64,000 nt of DNA from Dictyostelium firmibasis (Eukaryota; Evosea; Eumycetozoa; Dictyosteliales; Dictyosteliaceae). Location: NCBI GenBank assembly GCA_036169595.1, contig CM069770.1, positions 376,501-440,500 of the forward strand, given 5' to 3'. Made by a program: the position numbers and the translations under genes. The notes under the pieces are model-generated. The model had not been told where the DNA came from and did no database searches. It saw only the letters and a program-made list of their open reading frames with translations. Below are positions 21,452 through 32,943 of the stretch, piece after piece. Each line of letters opens with the position of its first letter. The first letter of the stretch is position 1.

Positions 21452-24400
21452 ATGAAATTAATTAATTTTATTTTATTTTTTACAATTTTATTTTATATTA
21501 ATAATTTTGTAAAATCAGATTCATGTCAAGTACCTATTCAAGTTGATTTACAAGATTCATGTGGTGGTAACCCATCAAGATTTTCGGTTAGTAGTGATAT
21601 TGGTATTTTTGATAGTATTGGAGTAACACCTAATGTTGAAAAATATTATGATCCAAACAGTAAATATATTTCATGGAATTTAAACGATGGTGTTAATTAT
21701 ACAATTAGTTATAGATACAAAAATTGTAGTAATTATATTTCTCAATCATTTGTACCACAAGGAATGTATTATGAACTTTTATCAGAACCATTATGTCCAA
21801 TGACCTTATTTAATTATACTGTTCATAATTGGGGTATAGATGGAAGTTCTTTTAATTTTACTAGTACTCCACCCTCTCCCACACAATATCTTAATAATCA
21901 AAAGGGTTCATGTTATCTTGATTTTTATATAGCTCCAAAGTCAGACTCGAAGGGTGCTCTTCAAAGTGGTGCAATCAAAATCTCAAATCCAACATGTGGT
22001 TTCAAAAATGGTTCCATTAGCATTGACTTAACAAAAGGATATTCAAACTATCATTTATTCTTTGAAAATAATGATCAAGAAATTCAATCAACATCACCAG
22101 GTGTTTTCAGTAATTTAGACAGAAATAGCTATTACCTTTTACTTCAGTCAACTGAATGTGGCACTGAAAAGATAATGTTGAATTTGAACTATGTTTTCAC
22201 ACCAATGGAAATCAATTATGAAAATGTACCAAATCTTTATTCAAACTCAACAATATCACTATCGTTATCAAGTGGTCCTAATGGACTTATAAACAATACA
22301 AATGTTTTCGCTTATTTCCCAAATTCTAATACTAATTATTTTGCACCACTTGGAGATTGGACTCATAGAAGTGTTGGTTTAGGAGGTTCACAAACCTACT
22401 TTGGATATTATTATGCTAACGATTTTTCAACAAACCCAGGACAACCATCATGCTACTACAATGATGATTCGATTCATACATTTTATTATTATCCTCAAAT
22501 TAATTTTACAGTTGAAAAAAGCAATAGTTGTTTAAATAATGTTACAATTACATTTTATCCATTACCAACTCAAAATATTATTGTTTATGATTATGATGTA
22601 GATGAAAGTAGTTTACCAATGACAAATAATGTTTTATCAGTTCCATTTAATAAAAACTTAAATATTTATGTTCCAGAATCAAATACAAATATATACTACT
22701 CAACATATTTTACTAGTAAACCATCATACACTATTGTTGAAAGTTCAAATGGTACAGGTTGTTGGAAAACTTATGATATAACAATCGGAAATTATGAAAA
22801 CTATAGAGATCTTAAATTACAAGTGACCAACAAAAATGGTAATCAACATTATTTTTATCCAATCGATGGTGTATTTGTTAATATACCAGCAAATTATTTT
22901 AAAATCTATTATACCACTGGAGATTGTCAAACACCATCTTACATTTTTATTGATAAATCAAATTATGATACCCCTATGGATAATATAACAATTGAATATA
23001 CTACATTGAAAGCAGGTAATTGTACTTCACCAACAGTATTTAGAATGTCAGTAAATACAACAATTGGTTCTTTCACCTCTGAAGATATTGAAACATTTTC
23101 TGAAAATTATCAGTTAAATTTCTTCCTTCCAAAATCTCTTTGTGATCTTAATGCTTTTTATCAAGGTCCAAAATTAATTGATCAAGGTACACTTGATTAT
23201 AAAATCGTCTCTGATTTAAAATGTAATTATACTGGTAATTTAATTGATTTAAACAATTTAAATGGATATTTTATCGCAGCTGTTTTTTTGAAAAATCAAT
23301 ATTTAAACAGAGTCAACGGTCATTATAATTTGAATTCAGGTGTTAATAATATCACTGCCCAATTTTTAGGTCCAAATGGAGCATGTTATGGATATAAAAC
23401 AATAGATCTTCAACCAAATTTCGAGACACCAATTATTCAAGTTAGTCCAGTTACAAATTGTACAAGTGGTGATGGTGAAATTGTAATTTCAAATTATCAA
23501 AACTTTTCTTCAATTCAATATTCACCATTAGGTGGTCAATATCTATACACTTTCAATGGTGTAATTAGTAACCTTTCTTCTTCTGCATACACCATATTAT
23601 ATAGATACAATCAAACATGTTCAAGTAGTATAGTGGTTAACGTCCCAACATTAGTACCAAATGTAGATATCACAACATCAATTCTTAATAATCCAACTTG
23701 TTACTCTTCCGCTCTTGGTGAAAATAATGCAGATGGTTCAATTAAAGTAAATCTAAAAATAAACAATGTTCAAATTAATAATTTCAATATTCAAAATCAA
23801 AATCCAAACTTTAATTTTAATAATAGTATTTATGAAGCAGCTGGTTTTGGTTTGAATTCATTAAAAATATCATACGGCGCTTGTGTTTGGAATAGAGATG
23901 TTAATGTAACAGTAGTTAATATGCCACAATTTCCTTTGGTAAAAGTTTTAAATGATACATGTTATTATTCAAGCATGTATAGAATGATAAATAATAATTC
24001 AAATGTTGTTGTTAAATATATTGACGATACCTCAAGTGGAGAGTCTATGGGTTATCAAAATCAATTTTATATCCAAACTTCCATACCTGGTCCATTCTAT
24101 TACTATGTATACTGGAATGAGTATTGCTATGAAGAGTTTTCTCAAGATCTTCCAAATGATGAAAATTATAATTTTAATAATAATAATAATATTGTTAAAT
24201 ATCAAATTATAAAAGCAGATAATTGTACTTCATTAAAAATCGATTTATTAATTACAAATATGAATTTATTTTCATCTATAACCTTGATTAATAAATCACC
24301 AACTTCAATTAATTCAACACATGCAGTTTTCAAAAACTTACCACCATCAAGTAGTTACATTGTTGAATTTTCTTTACTTAATGGTTGTACTTCAGATCAA

Positions 24401-25054
24401 GATATTGGCTTTGAGGAACTTTCAACAGGTTATACAAAAGAAAGTTTGAATGTCAATATGACCAATGATATTTGTTATAGTGGTAAAGGTTCAATTAATC
24501 TATTATCAACAATGGATACTGAAAACTATTATTATAACTTTATAGAATTAGATGGTGGAATGGGTAATTTCCCAACAACTAATCCCTTTGGAAACAAAAA
24601 TGATAGTATCTTTTCAAACTTGAGAGCTGGTACCTATACAATCACTCGTACTTGTAAAAATATTACAAATTGTTTCATATCAACATCAATCAACATTAAA
24701 AGTGATAATCCATCAATTGAATCAGTGATTATTAATCATTCATATGGTAAATTAAACAATGGTTCAGTCGAAGTTAAATTAAACTATAATTCATCATATC
24801 CAATTACCTATGAACTCGTTGGTACAAAATTATCAAACAATAATGGTAAATTCATTAATTTATCACCAAAAGATTATCAATTAAAAATTACAATCACTGA
24901 TAGAATGTGTCCAGTCACTTTATCAAAAACATTCACAGTCAAATTAATTTCACCACCATCAGCAGATTCAAGCGACCTCTCAACATCCTCATTTGTTCAA
25001 ACAAATCTTTTATTATTATTATCAATTTTAGTTTTAATTATTATTGTTTTATAA
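21452..25054 (+). CDS. Secreted GPI-anchored-type protein, array member 4
   Basis: Single-exon gene for 1200 residues starting MKLINFILFFTILF. It has a signal peptide at residues 1-22, an N-glycosylation-rich Cys-module body and a hydrophobic GPI-type C terminus. It is a recent duplicate of member 3, about 98% identical by eye. Differences include charged/neutral swaps in the loop near residue 385 (DESS against DEDS) and several aromatic changes near residues 600-640, while long stretches of the last third are the same. No lesion is visible, so both copies look functional. The promoter region is duplicated too, but about 300 bases shorter. Function unknown. Confidence 0.88.
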   Translation: MKLINFILFFTILFYINNFVKSDSCQVPIQVDLQDSCGGNPSRFSVSSDIGIFDSIGVTPNVEKYYDPNSKYISWNLNDGVNYTISYRYKNCSNYISQSFVPQGMYYELLSEPLCPMTLFNYTVHNWGIDGSSFNFTSTPPSPTQYLNNQKGSCYLDFYIAPKSDSKGALQSGAIKISNPTCGFKNGSISIDLTKGYSNYHLFFENNDQEIQSTSPGVFSNLDRNSYYLLLQSTECGTEKIMLNLNYVFTPMEINYENVPNLYSNSTISLSLSSGPNGLINNTNVFAYFPNSNTNYFAPLGDWTHRSVGLGGSQTYFGYYYANDFSTNPGQPSCYYNDDSIHTFYYYPQINFTVEKSNSCLNNVTITFYPLPTQNIIVYDYDVDESSLPMTNNVLSVPFNKNLNIYVPESNTNIYYSTYFTSKPSYTIVESSNGTGCWKTYDITIGNYENYRDLKLQVTNKNGNQHYFYPIDGVFVNIPANYFKIYYTTGDCQTPSYIFIDKSNYDTPMDNITIEYTTLKAGNCTSPTVFRMSVNTTIGSFTSEDIETFSENYQLNFFLPKSLCDLNAFYQGPKLIDQGTLDYKIVSDLKCNYTGNLIDLNNLNGYFIAAVFLKNQYLNRVNGHYNLNSGVNNITAQFLGPNGACYGYKTIDLQPNFETPIIQVSPVTNCTSGDGEIVISNYQNFSSIQYSPLGGQYLYTFNGVISNLSSSAYTILYRYNQTCSSSIVVNVPTLVPNVDITTSILNNPTCYSSALGENNADGSIKVNLKINNVQINNFNIQNQNPNFNFNNSIYEAAGFGLNSLKISYGACVWNRDVNVTVVNMPQFPLVKVLNDTCYYSSMYRMINNNSNVVVKYIDDTSSGESMGYQNQFYIQTSIPGPFYYYVYWNEYCYEEFSQDLPNDENYNFNNNNNIVKYQIIKADNCTSLKIDLLITNMNLFSSITLINKSPTSINSTHAVFKNLPPSSSYIVEFSLLNGCTSDQDIGFEELSTGYTKESLNVNMTNDICYSGKGSINLLSTMDTENYYYNFIELDGGMGNFPTTNPFGNKNDSIFSNLRAGTYTITRTCKNITNCFISTSINIKSDNPSIESVIINHSYGKLNNGSVEVKLNYNSSYPITYELVGTKLSNNNGKFINLSPKDYQLKITITDRMCPVTLSKTFTVKLISPPSADSSDLSTSSFVQTNLLLLLSILVLIIIVL

Positions 25055-25814
25055 ATTTAAAAAAAAAATAACAAAAAAAAAAAAAAAAAAAAAAAAAATT
25101 CGAAAATGAAACACAATAAAATTTAACTAACCAAATAACAAAATTTTTTTTTTATTTTTTTTTATTATGGTAAAAATTATTATTTTAAAAATTGAGGTGA
25201 GCTATGAAAATATTCATTTTTTTTTTTTGAATCAAATATATAAACTTAGATACAAATGTGTTTATTTAAATAAAAAAAATATAAAAAAATTGGTTCAGTG
25301 AAAATTACTGTGGTGGCAAAAAAAAAAAATAAAAAAAAAAGAAAAAAAAAGAAAAAAAAAAACATATTTTAAATAAATAAGTAAATAAATAAATAAAAAA
25401 CTATAATCAAGGGTACACCCAATACGAAAATTCACACCAGAGGCTATCTTCATTTACTCAAACAAATCTTTTTTTTTAATTTTTTAAAAAAAAAAGTGCC
25501 TATAAACATGTGTGGTGCGCAAGAAAAATTTTAATTAATTTTTTTTTTTTTTTTTGATCCGCGCACTACAAACTCGATCTCTTTTAAAAAAAATACTGAA
25601 AAAAAAAAAAAAAATTAATCAAAAAAAAATTAATTCAGTGAAAACAGTCTTAAAAAAAAAAAACTTTTTTAAAAAAAATTAATTACATATTTTATAATTA
25701 TTTTTTAAACACTTATAAATTATAAAAAATAAAAAATAAAAAAAAAAAAATAAAAAATAAAAATTAAAGAAAAAAAAAAAATAAAAAATAAAAATTAAAG
25801 AAAAAAAAAAAAAA
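25055..25814. other. Intergenic region between member 4 and second pseudogene
   Basis: Copy of 18011-18744 with small indels in A/T runs and a few substitutions. No gene seen. Confidence 0.5.
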
Positions 25815-26576
25815 AAATTAAATTAAAAATTTTTTTTTTATTTTTCACAATTTTTTTTTTTATGTTAATAATTTTGTAATTTCAGATCCATGTCAAGTAC
25901 CTATTCAAGTTAGTTTAATAATTTCATGTGGTAGTGGTCCATCAAGATTTGAAATTTATAATGATTTATATTATTTTGATAGTATTGAAGTAACTCCTTA
26001 TGTTGAAGCAATTAATGATATTGATAGTCATATTATTATTTGAAAATTAAAGAATGGTGTTAATTATACAATTAGTTATAGATATAAAAATTGTAGTAAT
26101 TATATTTCTCAATCATTTGTACCACCAGGAATGTATTATGAACTTTTATCAGCCATTATGTCCAACGACGTTATTTAATTATACTGTTCATAATTGGGGT
26201 AATGATGGAAGTTCTTTTAATTTTACTGATACTCCATCCTCCATCTTATTTACCTCCAATGAAATGGGTTCATGTTTTATTGTATTTACTATTCCTCCAA
26301 AGTCAGACTCAAAGAGTGCTCTTGAAAATGGTGCAATCAAAATCTCAAATCCAACATGTGGTTTCAATAATGGTTCAATTAGCATTGATTTAACAAAAGG
26401 ATATTCAAACTATCGTTTATTCTTTTTTGGTAAACAGAAATTCAATCAACATCACCAGGTGTTTTCAATGGTTTAGAAAAAAATAATTATTACATTATCA
26501 TTGATTCAACTGGATGTGGCACTGAAAGGATCAGATTGGATTTAGTTAATGTTTTCACACCAATGGAAATTAATTA
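25815..26576 (+). pseudogene. Truncated pseudogene of the GPI-anchored family (psi-2)
   Basis: Near-identical to the first ~760 bases of psi-1. It lacks the start codon, has a stop at 26041-26043 where psi-1 reads Trp, and a small deletion near 26151, and it shares the older frameshift near 26437. It ends abruptly at the PMEIN block, after which the sequence is unrelated. It represents roughly the first fifth of a family gene. Confidence 0.85.
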
Positions 26577-26892
26577 AAAAAATATTTAATTCTTTTTTTA
26601 TTATCAATTTTAATATCAACAATAAAAAAATTAATCTTTTTTGTTGGCAGTTGTGATTTTATTTTTTGTATTTTTTTGAAGCCACTCAATAAAATAAAAA
26701 TAAAATATAAATTAATAAAAAACGCCCAGTGTTAAAAAAAAAATAAAAACAAAAAAAATTAATTTTAATCAAAATTTTTTAATTTTCCACTAAAAAAAAA
26801 AAAAAATAATAAAGTCACAATTACCAAGAAAAGTTTTATTATTGTCCATTGAAAAAAAAAAAAAAAAGAAACTATTTTACCCACACACCAAA
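26577..26892. other. Intergenic region after psi-2
   Basis: A/T-rich with no gene. It contains the breakpoint where pseudogene homology stops, and the leader of the gene at 26893. Confidence 0.5.
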
Positions 26893-29307
26893 ATGTTAAC
26901 AAGGAATAATTATTATAGTTATTATAATTATACCAACAATAATAATAATAATGATAATAATAATAATAATAATGATGATGATGATAATGATATTGAAATT
27001 AATGAATTAGAGAAAGAGAATTTAAATTCTTTAAAAAAGATTGCAAAAACAATTGGTGTGTCTACAAATAAATTAAAAAAAAAAGAAATCATTGAAAAGA
27101 TTAAAGTAATAGCTAAAAGAAATAGAGAATATAAAGAAGAACAAGAACAAAAAGAAAATGTTAATTCATTTAATAAAATCATTAAATTAACTATAACTGA
27201 AGGTATTGAACCTACTGAATTATTATTTTGGAAATTATTCAGAAATAAATCAATTTATAAAAAGATATTCTCATTTATGGATAATAGATTCTCAGTAGGA
27301 TATGACTCAATTTCGTCTATAGCCGAAATGATAAAATTAAATCAATTTGGAATGTTAAAAGAAAAAGTTAATAGAAAATGTAGATTTTTATATTTCACTC
27401 TTTCTTATTTTCCAGACCTTTTGAATTCAGAGGTTTTTTATTTAAAGACATTATTTGAAAACATAAAAGATGATTATCAATTCTATAGAAATTATTTTAA
27501 AAATGATAATGCATATCATAGTTTACCAAATAATATATCAATAGCATTAATATTATCAAAGAATTTAGAAATTTATCAATTATATATAAATGAATTCAAT
27601 TACCAACCAACTAAAACAGATCTTTTTACATCAATTATTATTGGTTCAAATAAATTCATTAGATATCTATTACAATTAAATCCCCCACCAAAAACAACAC
27701 TTTTTACATATGATTTTAAGGATTTAAAAAATCAAAAAATAAGATTTTCTCAATGTTCATTGCCTGACCGTATATTTACTGGATTACTAATTTACTGTGA
27801 CTTAAATGGTGATGTAAGTGGTATCACTTCAGATAATAAATATGAACTAACAATAGACACTCTAATTGGGATGACCACAGATTTTGGAATCAATGAAAAA
27901 TTAACATTAAAAGAATTAATTTCAATTTGTAAATTAATATTAAAATTAAAGAGATCAAATATTGATGAACCAATATCAACAATTGAGACAGGAGTTACAA
28001 CAACAGATACAAAAGATTTAACAAAAGATTTAACAAATAGTTTGACAACAGAATCATTTAAATCAGTTTTAACTCTTCAAGATATTGAAAATTTTGCAAA
28101 TAAAATCGACAAAAAAAGATTAAAATCAACATTAGATAATCCAATAAATTTCGAAAACCAAACAGCCAACACTAATATCAAATTTGAAATTAATGATAAT
28201 AATCATAATGAAATTAAAGAATTTATAAAAGAATTATTAGGTTTATATTATTCAACTGTTAATCATAGAATATCAACTATTTTATTATTTTGTTATTTTG
28301 ATAATGGTGCTGAAATTAATTATTTTCCCAACAAATCCTCCTTCTATGATATCATTATGTACGATGTTGCATTCAGATTTGGAAATTTCAAGTTTCATGA
28401 ATTATACCGAACACAACCAAAACAATCTGAAGAGGTAATTCTTTCAAGTTTATTAGCGGGAAAAGATAATTTCATTTTATTTGGCAATTGTTTAGATAGG
28501 AATAAAAAAATTAAATTCATAGATCAAATCTTTGAATTTTATACTCAACCACAAGAATATAATGGTAATCTCTATTTATTTTATATGCTTTTAGAACATA
28601 ATGATTTAGAGTTGATTCAATATTTTACAAATAAAACTGTTGGTACTACCTACCAATATCAATTATATTTTTGGTTCGGACGTTATCAAGTGAACGCAAC
28701 AACTTATCACATAAAATCAATAGAAGTATTAGATTATTTATTTGAAAATCAAAGAGATTATTTTAATGATGTTTGTGATCCACAATACTATAGCACATTT
28801 TTTAAAACTTTAGAATTATTAAAACATTTCGAATCATTAATACAATTAAAACCATCATATATATCTAGAGAAAAAAATATTATAAAATTACCAATTAGTT
28901 TTATTAGAAATAGTAGTCATAATTTTTATTTTGAGTATTTATTAAACTATCATGATTTTGCAAATCACTTTACTTCATCACCTCTCTATAATGTTGATAC
29001 ATTAGATACCATAAAATTATTTTCATTATTTACTAGTGGGCATATGTCTAAACAATTAATAAGCTTTGAAACACTCAAAAAATGGGGATCAGTTAGATTT
29101 ATTACTGATTCAAAAAATTCAAAGGATGTGGGAATACACAACATATTACTATCCTCACAAAGTGGGCTCACTAGAAGATTTTCAAGGAATAAACAGCTTT
29201 TAGATTGCATTCTTATGAATTATAATGAAACAGAAGTGAACAAACTTGATACTCTTGGAAAAAACACTTACTACCATCTTATTATTGCAACTGATAGATA
29301 CAACTTC

Positions 29308-29399
<92 letters not shown>

Positions 29400-29874
29400 C
29401 TACATTAACCATAGCTATTATGATGGATATAGTGATGTTAATATTGAAAGATTAAAATACATTTCAAGTAAAATTTTAATTTTTACTCCATTTTTACTTG
29501 AAAATAATAATTTTAAATTTTTAGATTGGTTTTTAACCAAGATTAAAAAATATCATTTTTCATCAACCACTACAATAACTCAAAAAATGAAAATCAAAGA
29601 TATTATTACTGAAATAATTTACTGCATTATATCAAATTCAAAATTAAATGTACTTGAATTTATTCAAGAAAATTTTAATTTCATATTAAAGAATGAATCA
29701 ATTGGTGGATTATTTAGTAATCAAAAAAAAAAAAATTTCATTTTTAAATCTTTAAGAAATGATTGGCTTAAGATTTCAGAATTTCTTTTTCAATATATCA
29801 ATATTACTCAAAAAGAATTTCAAAAAAATTCAAACGAAAAGTCAAAATTATACTTTTCAATTATGTTTAAATAA
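26893..29874 (+). CDS. SAP-like / ankyrin-like repeat protein, paralogue 1
   Basis: Single-exon gene for 993 residues. The first ATG is at 26893; upstream in-frame codons reach only a TTG. After an Asn/Asp-rich start, the block NSLKKIAKTIGVSTNKLKKKEIIEKI (given in two parts: NSLKKIAKTIGVS, then TNKLKKKEIIEKI) resembles a SAP/HeH helix-loop-helix nucleic-acid-binding motif, followed by a basic, charged helix. Next comes a conserved block (ELLFWKLFRNKSIYKKIFSFM) and a long body with ankyrin-like units such as SIALILSKNLEIYQLYI and SIIIGSNKFIRYLLQL. A run of about 30 Asn encoded almost purely by AAC (29308-29400) interrupts the last quarter. A paralogue is at 35919, and fragments at 39650 and 41826. 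SAP and ankyrin assignments are by eye; molecular role unknown. Confidence 0.82.
29308..29400 (+). repeat. (AAC)n coding microsatellite
   Basis: About 31 uninterrupted AAC triplets encoding poly-Asn in the gene at 26893. Asn runs elsewhere in the window mix AAT and AAC or are mainly AAT, so a pure AAC tract points to recent slippage expansion. Confidence 0.9.
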
Positions 29875-29992
29875 ATAAATAAATAATTAAATAAATAGTT
29901 GAAAAAAAAAACATTACACGGTGCGGTCATATTAATTATATGAAAATTTTCGTGAACATGCAAATTAATAAAAAAATGATAAAAAATTGTGT

Positions 29993-30365
29993 TTTACCTT
30001 TCTCCAACTTTTGGATTAGCCATGTAATTTTCAGCGATCCAAGTCCATTGAACAATTTTATTTATTCATCCAAATTATTTTAAAAAAAAAAACAATTTTT
30101 TAAATTTTGAGGAGTTTGATTAAGGATTTTCGTTAACTACGAAAAAAAAGTAAAAATGTTATTTAAAGATTGAGGAATACCAACATTAAACAAATGATTG
30201 TGAACATTCACAGTACTAAAATGGTCTCTATAAACTCTGCTCAATATCATACCCATTGAATCTTTATGAATCGTTTTAGAGGCATCAAATTTATTAACCA
30301 ACTAAAAGTTTCAAAAAAAAAAGTTCAAAGATCAACTTTGAACTCATACTCAACAAGATATTGTA
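29993..30365 (-). pseudogene. Possible relic of an unidentified multi-exon gene
   Basis: Three minus-strand pieces have normal coding character. 30365-30325 reads QYLVEYEFKVDL. 30305-30142, after a TTTTAG acceptor-like site, reads ...NKFDASKTIHKDSMGMILSR, then VYRDHFSTVNVHNHLF. ~30055-29996 reads VQWTWIAENYMANPKVGE and ends at a GGTAAAA donor-like site. There is no start codon or long frame, and the family was not recognised. It could be chance, but richness in Trp, His, Asp and Met is unlike the surrounding poly-Lys/Phe noise. Confidence 0.35.
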
Positions 30366-30794
30366 AAGGATTGTTTTGATCCTTTAAAAGCATTTACAAT
30401 TAATATCGACAATTTCAGTGGTGAAAAGGTCTTAGTTTTTATGAAATTAATTAACATAGTTGCATTGTTTTCTTGGTTTGGGTAGTTTATGTTGTTTCTC
30501 GTCAATGTTTTTAATATTGTTGATGTGATGAAACCCTGTTTTTGATTAGTTTATAATCAACTCTTTTTAAATTAATTTCTATATAAAAAAATTTTACATG
30601 TTTTAATAATTTAAAAAAAAGAAAAAATAAAAAAAAATAAAAATAAAAATAATATTACAACTCTTTTGAAAAATATAATAAAATATTGGTCGAAAAATAA
30701 TAATATTATTGTTAACAAAAAAAAATAATCAATATTTTAAATTTCAAATAAAAAAAAATTAAAAAAAGAATTCACAATTTTTATTTTATTTTAT

Positions 30795-30900
30795 TTTTTT
30801 ATTTTCTTTTCTTATTTTTTAATTTTTTATTTTGAAATTTATTATTATGAGTTATTTGATGTTAAACAATTTACAAAATCAATAATTAATAGTAATGAAA
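30795..30900 (+). repeat. Interspersed repeat copy R1
   Basis: Shares the core TTTTGAAATTTATTATTA, then TTATTTGA.GTTAA.CAAT..ACAAAATCA.TAATTAAT, with the copies at 31085 and 39035. Most diverged of the three. Confidence 0.45.
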
Positions 30901-30981
30901 AAAAATAAAAAAAATAGTTTGATCTCTGAAATTACATTTAATATTTTAAAAGTTGGTATATAACATCACACCAAAAAAATA

Positions 30982-31030
<49 letters not shown>

Positions 31031-31084
31031 AAACAAACATTTTCAACTTTTTTTCTTTAAAAAAAAAAATAGTTTATTGAATGC

Positions 31085-31310
31085 ATTAATAAAAATAATA
31101 ATAAAATTATTATTTAAAAATAATTAATAAAAAAAAAAGGGTTTAATGATTTAAATTTTTTTTTATTTTTTTTTTTTATTTTTAATTTTTTATTTTTAAT
31201 TTTTTTATTTTGAAATTTATTATTATTAAATATATTTGAGTTTATTATATGTTAACTAATATGCAAAATCACTAATTAATATTGAAAAAAAAAAAAAATG
31301 GATAATTGGG
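31085..31310 (+). repeat. Interspersed repeat copy R2
   Basis: Core TTTTGAAATTTATTATTA, then TTTGAGTTTATT, GTTAACTAATATGCAAAATC and ACTAATTAATATTGAAAAA. It matches the copy at 39035-39255 closely, including the flanking AAAATAATT.ATAAAAAAAA on the left. Unidentified element; no coding capacity. Confidence 0.55.
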
Positions 31311-31754
31311 GTAAGTATCACTTGAAAAATTGCACATAAAAAATAATTTAATTTTTTTTTCAAACAACAAAAAATAACATCATTAAAAAAAATAAAAAAA
31401 ACATCAAATTAAAAATATCAAATTAAAAAAGGTTCTCTTTTTCAATATTAGCATCATCCAGTATTAAAAATTAATATTACTATTTGAAATTAACATACCT
31501 CAAACAACACCACATATTATTTTCATCTCATTAGTGCCACAGAAACGTAGAAAAAAATCATCCCAAAATACTACGACCCACAAAAATAGGTCGCAAATTT
31601 TTTGAAAAAAATGAAAAAAAATTAAAAAAAATGAAATTTATAGATAAATAAATATTTCGGGTTAGTGATAGTTTCCAATGTTTTTCTTTTTTTTTTTTTT
31701 TTTTTGAAATAAATAATTTGAGAGTTATTTTTTTTTTTTTTTTAATCAAACGAA

Positions 31755-32508
31755 ATGAAATTTTTTTTATATTTTATTTTTTGTTCATTTCTTTTAAAAG
31801 AAATAAATTGCCAAAATTGGAATTCTAAAGAGTGTGAGTATTTTATACCCCATATAAAAAAATATTAAAAAAATATTAAAAAAAAAATTAAAAAAAAATT
31901 AAAAAAAAAATTATAATTTATAAAAAATAAATTAATTGTTGTACCAATTTAAATTTGTAGTGACATGTTTAAATAGTTTTTTTTCAAAATTAGAATTAAT
32001 ATCAATTTATAACTCAACTAGTTTTTGTGACACTAACCAATCTGCATGCGTTATAATAAATAATGAAAAATATGTAAATATATTAACGTGGGTATTTTTT
32101 TTTTGAAAAACTTTTTATTTTTTTTAAAAATAATACTAAATAGATTTTTTTTTTTTTCTCTGTAAATCAGTAATATTGTATCAATGAATTCATATGAAAT
32201 AAAAAATGAAGATATTCAATGTTTTTCAAAGGTCACCATGTTTTATTTTTTAAATGGTAATGTTTCATATGATTTTTTAATTAAACCACCCCCAGCTCTC
32301 TATTATGTTTCTCTATTTAATTGCTCAACTGATTACATTCAATTGTTTTCATCACCAATCAATTCAAATATAACAAGTTTAATAATTAGAAAAGTACCAG
32401 TATCAATTAATATTTCAATTAAATTTTCAACAATAAATAATATTGATTTATTGTATGTATTTTCATCTTTATCATTAAAATTTTAAAATTTTTTATTGAA
32501 ACTAATAG

Positions 32509-32557
<49 letters not shown>

Positions 32558-32911
32558 GTTTTTTCGAATTACAAACTATTGAAGGAGTCAGTAAAGTCCA
32601 ATTGATTAATGATTTACCAGTAAATGGTAAAATTTATAAAATACCAGAAATACATATGAATAATTTATATGATTTTCCTAATATGGATAATATTGGATGT
32701 AGTTTATTTTCCATCGGTTCATTTAAAGAACCAACAGGAGGTTATAGCAATATTCAAACATTTAGAAATGTTGAGTCTATTACTATTTCAGGTAATTTTA
32801 CAATAGATTTCAATATGTTCACTTTAATTCCAAAAAATAATACACTCAAATCTCTGTAAGTATACCTTCTCAATAATTTTTAATATTATAATAAATAAGA
32901 ATATCATTAAC

Positions 32912-32943
<32 letters not shown>

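Larger units (their letters stand above)
20091..26576 (+). repeat. Segmental tandem duplication, unit B
   Basis: Second copy of the unit at 12781-20090: 3' end of member 2, GC-rich island, member 4 (copy of member 3), intergenic DNA and the start of psi-2. It lacks about 300 bases of the island-to-gene spacer and breaks off inside psi-2 at ~26576, where unrelated sequence begins. Confidence 0.85.
29875..31754. other. Intergenic region with gene relics and interspersed repeat
   Basis: No intact gene. It contains a likely minus-strand gene relic (29993-30365) and two copies of a ~120-230 base interspersed repeat (30795-30900, 31085-31310), each annotated separately. The rest is A/T homopolymer, plus the probable promoter of the ComC-like gene. 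Confidence 0.5.

Noticed and set aside
29200-29412. Poly-Val and poly-Thr frames over the AAC run
   Set aside because: Other-frame readings of the triplet repeat in the SAP-like gene.
30378-30489. Plus-strand reading DPLKAFTINIDNFSGEKV with similarity to the kinase start
   Set aside because: Short, no start or splice context, and it overlaps a better minus-strand relic; similarity is a few residues only.
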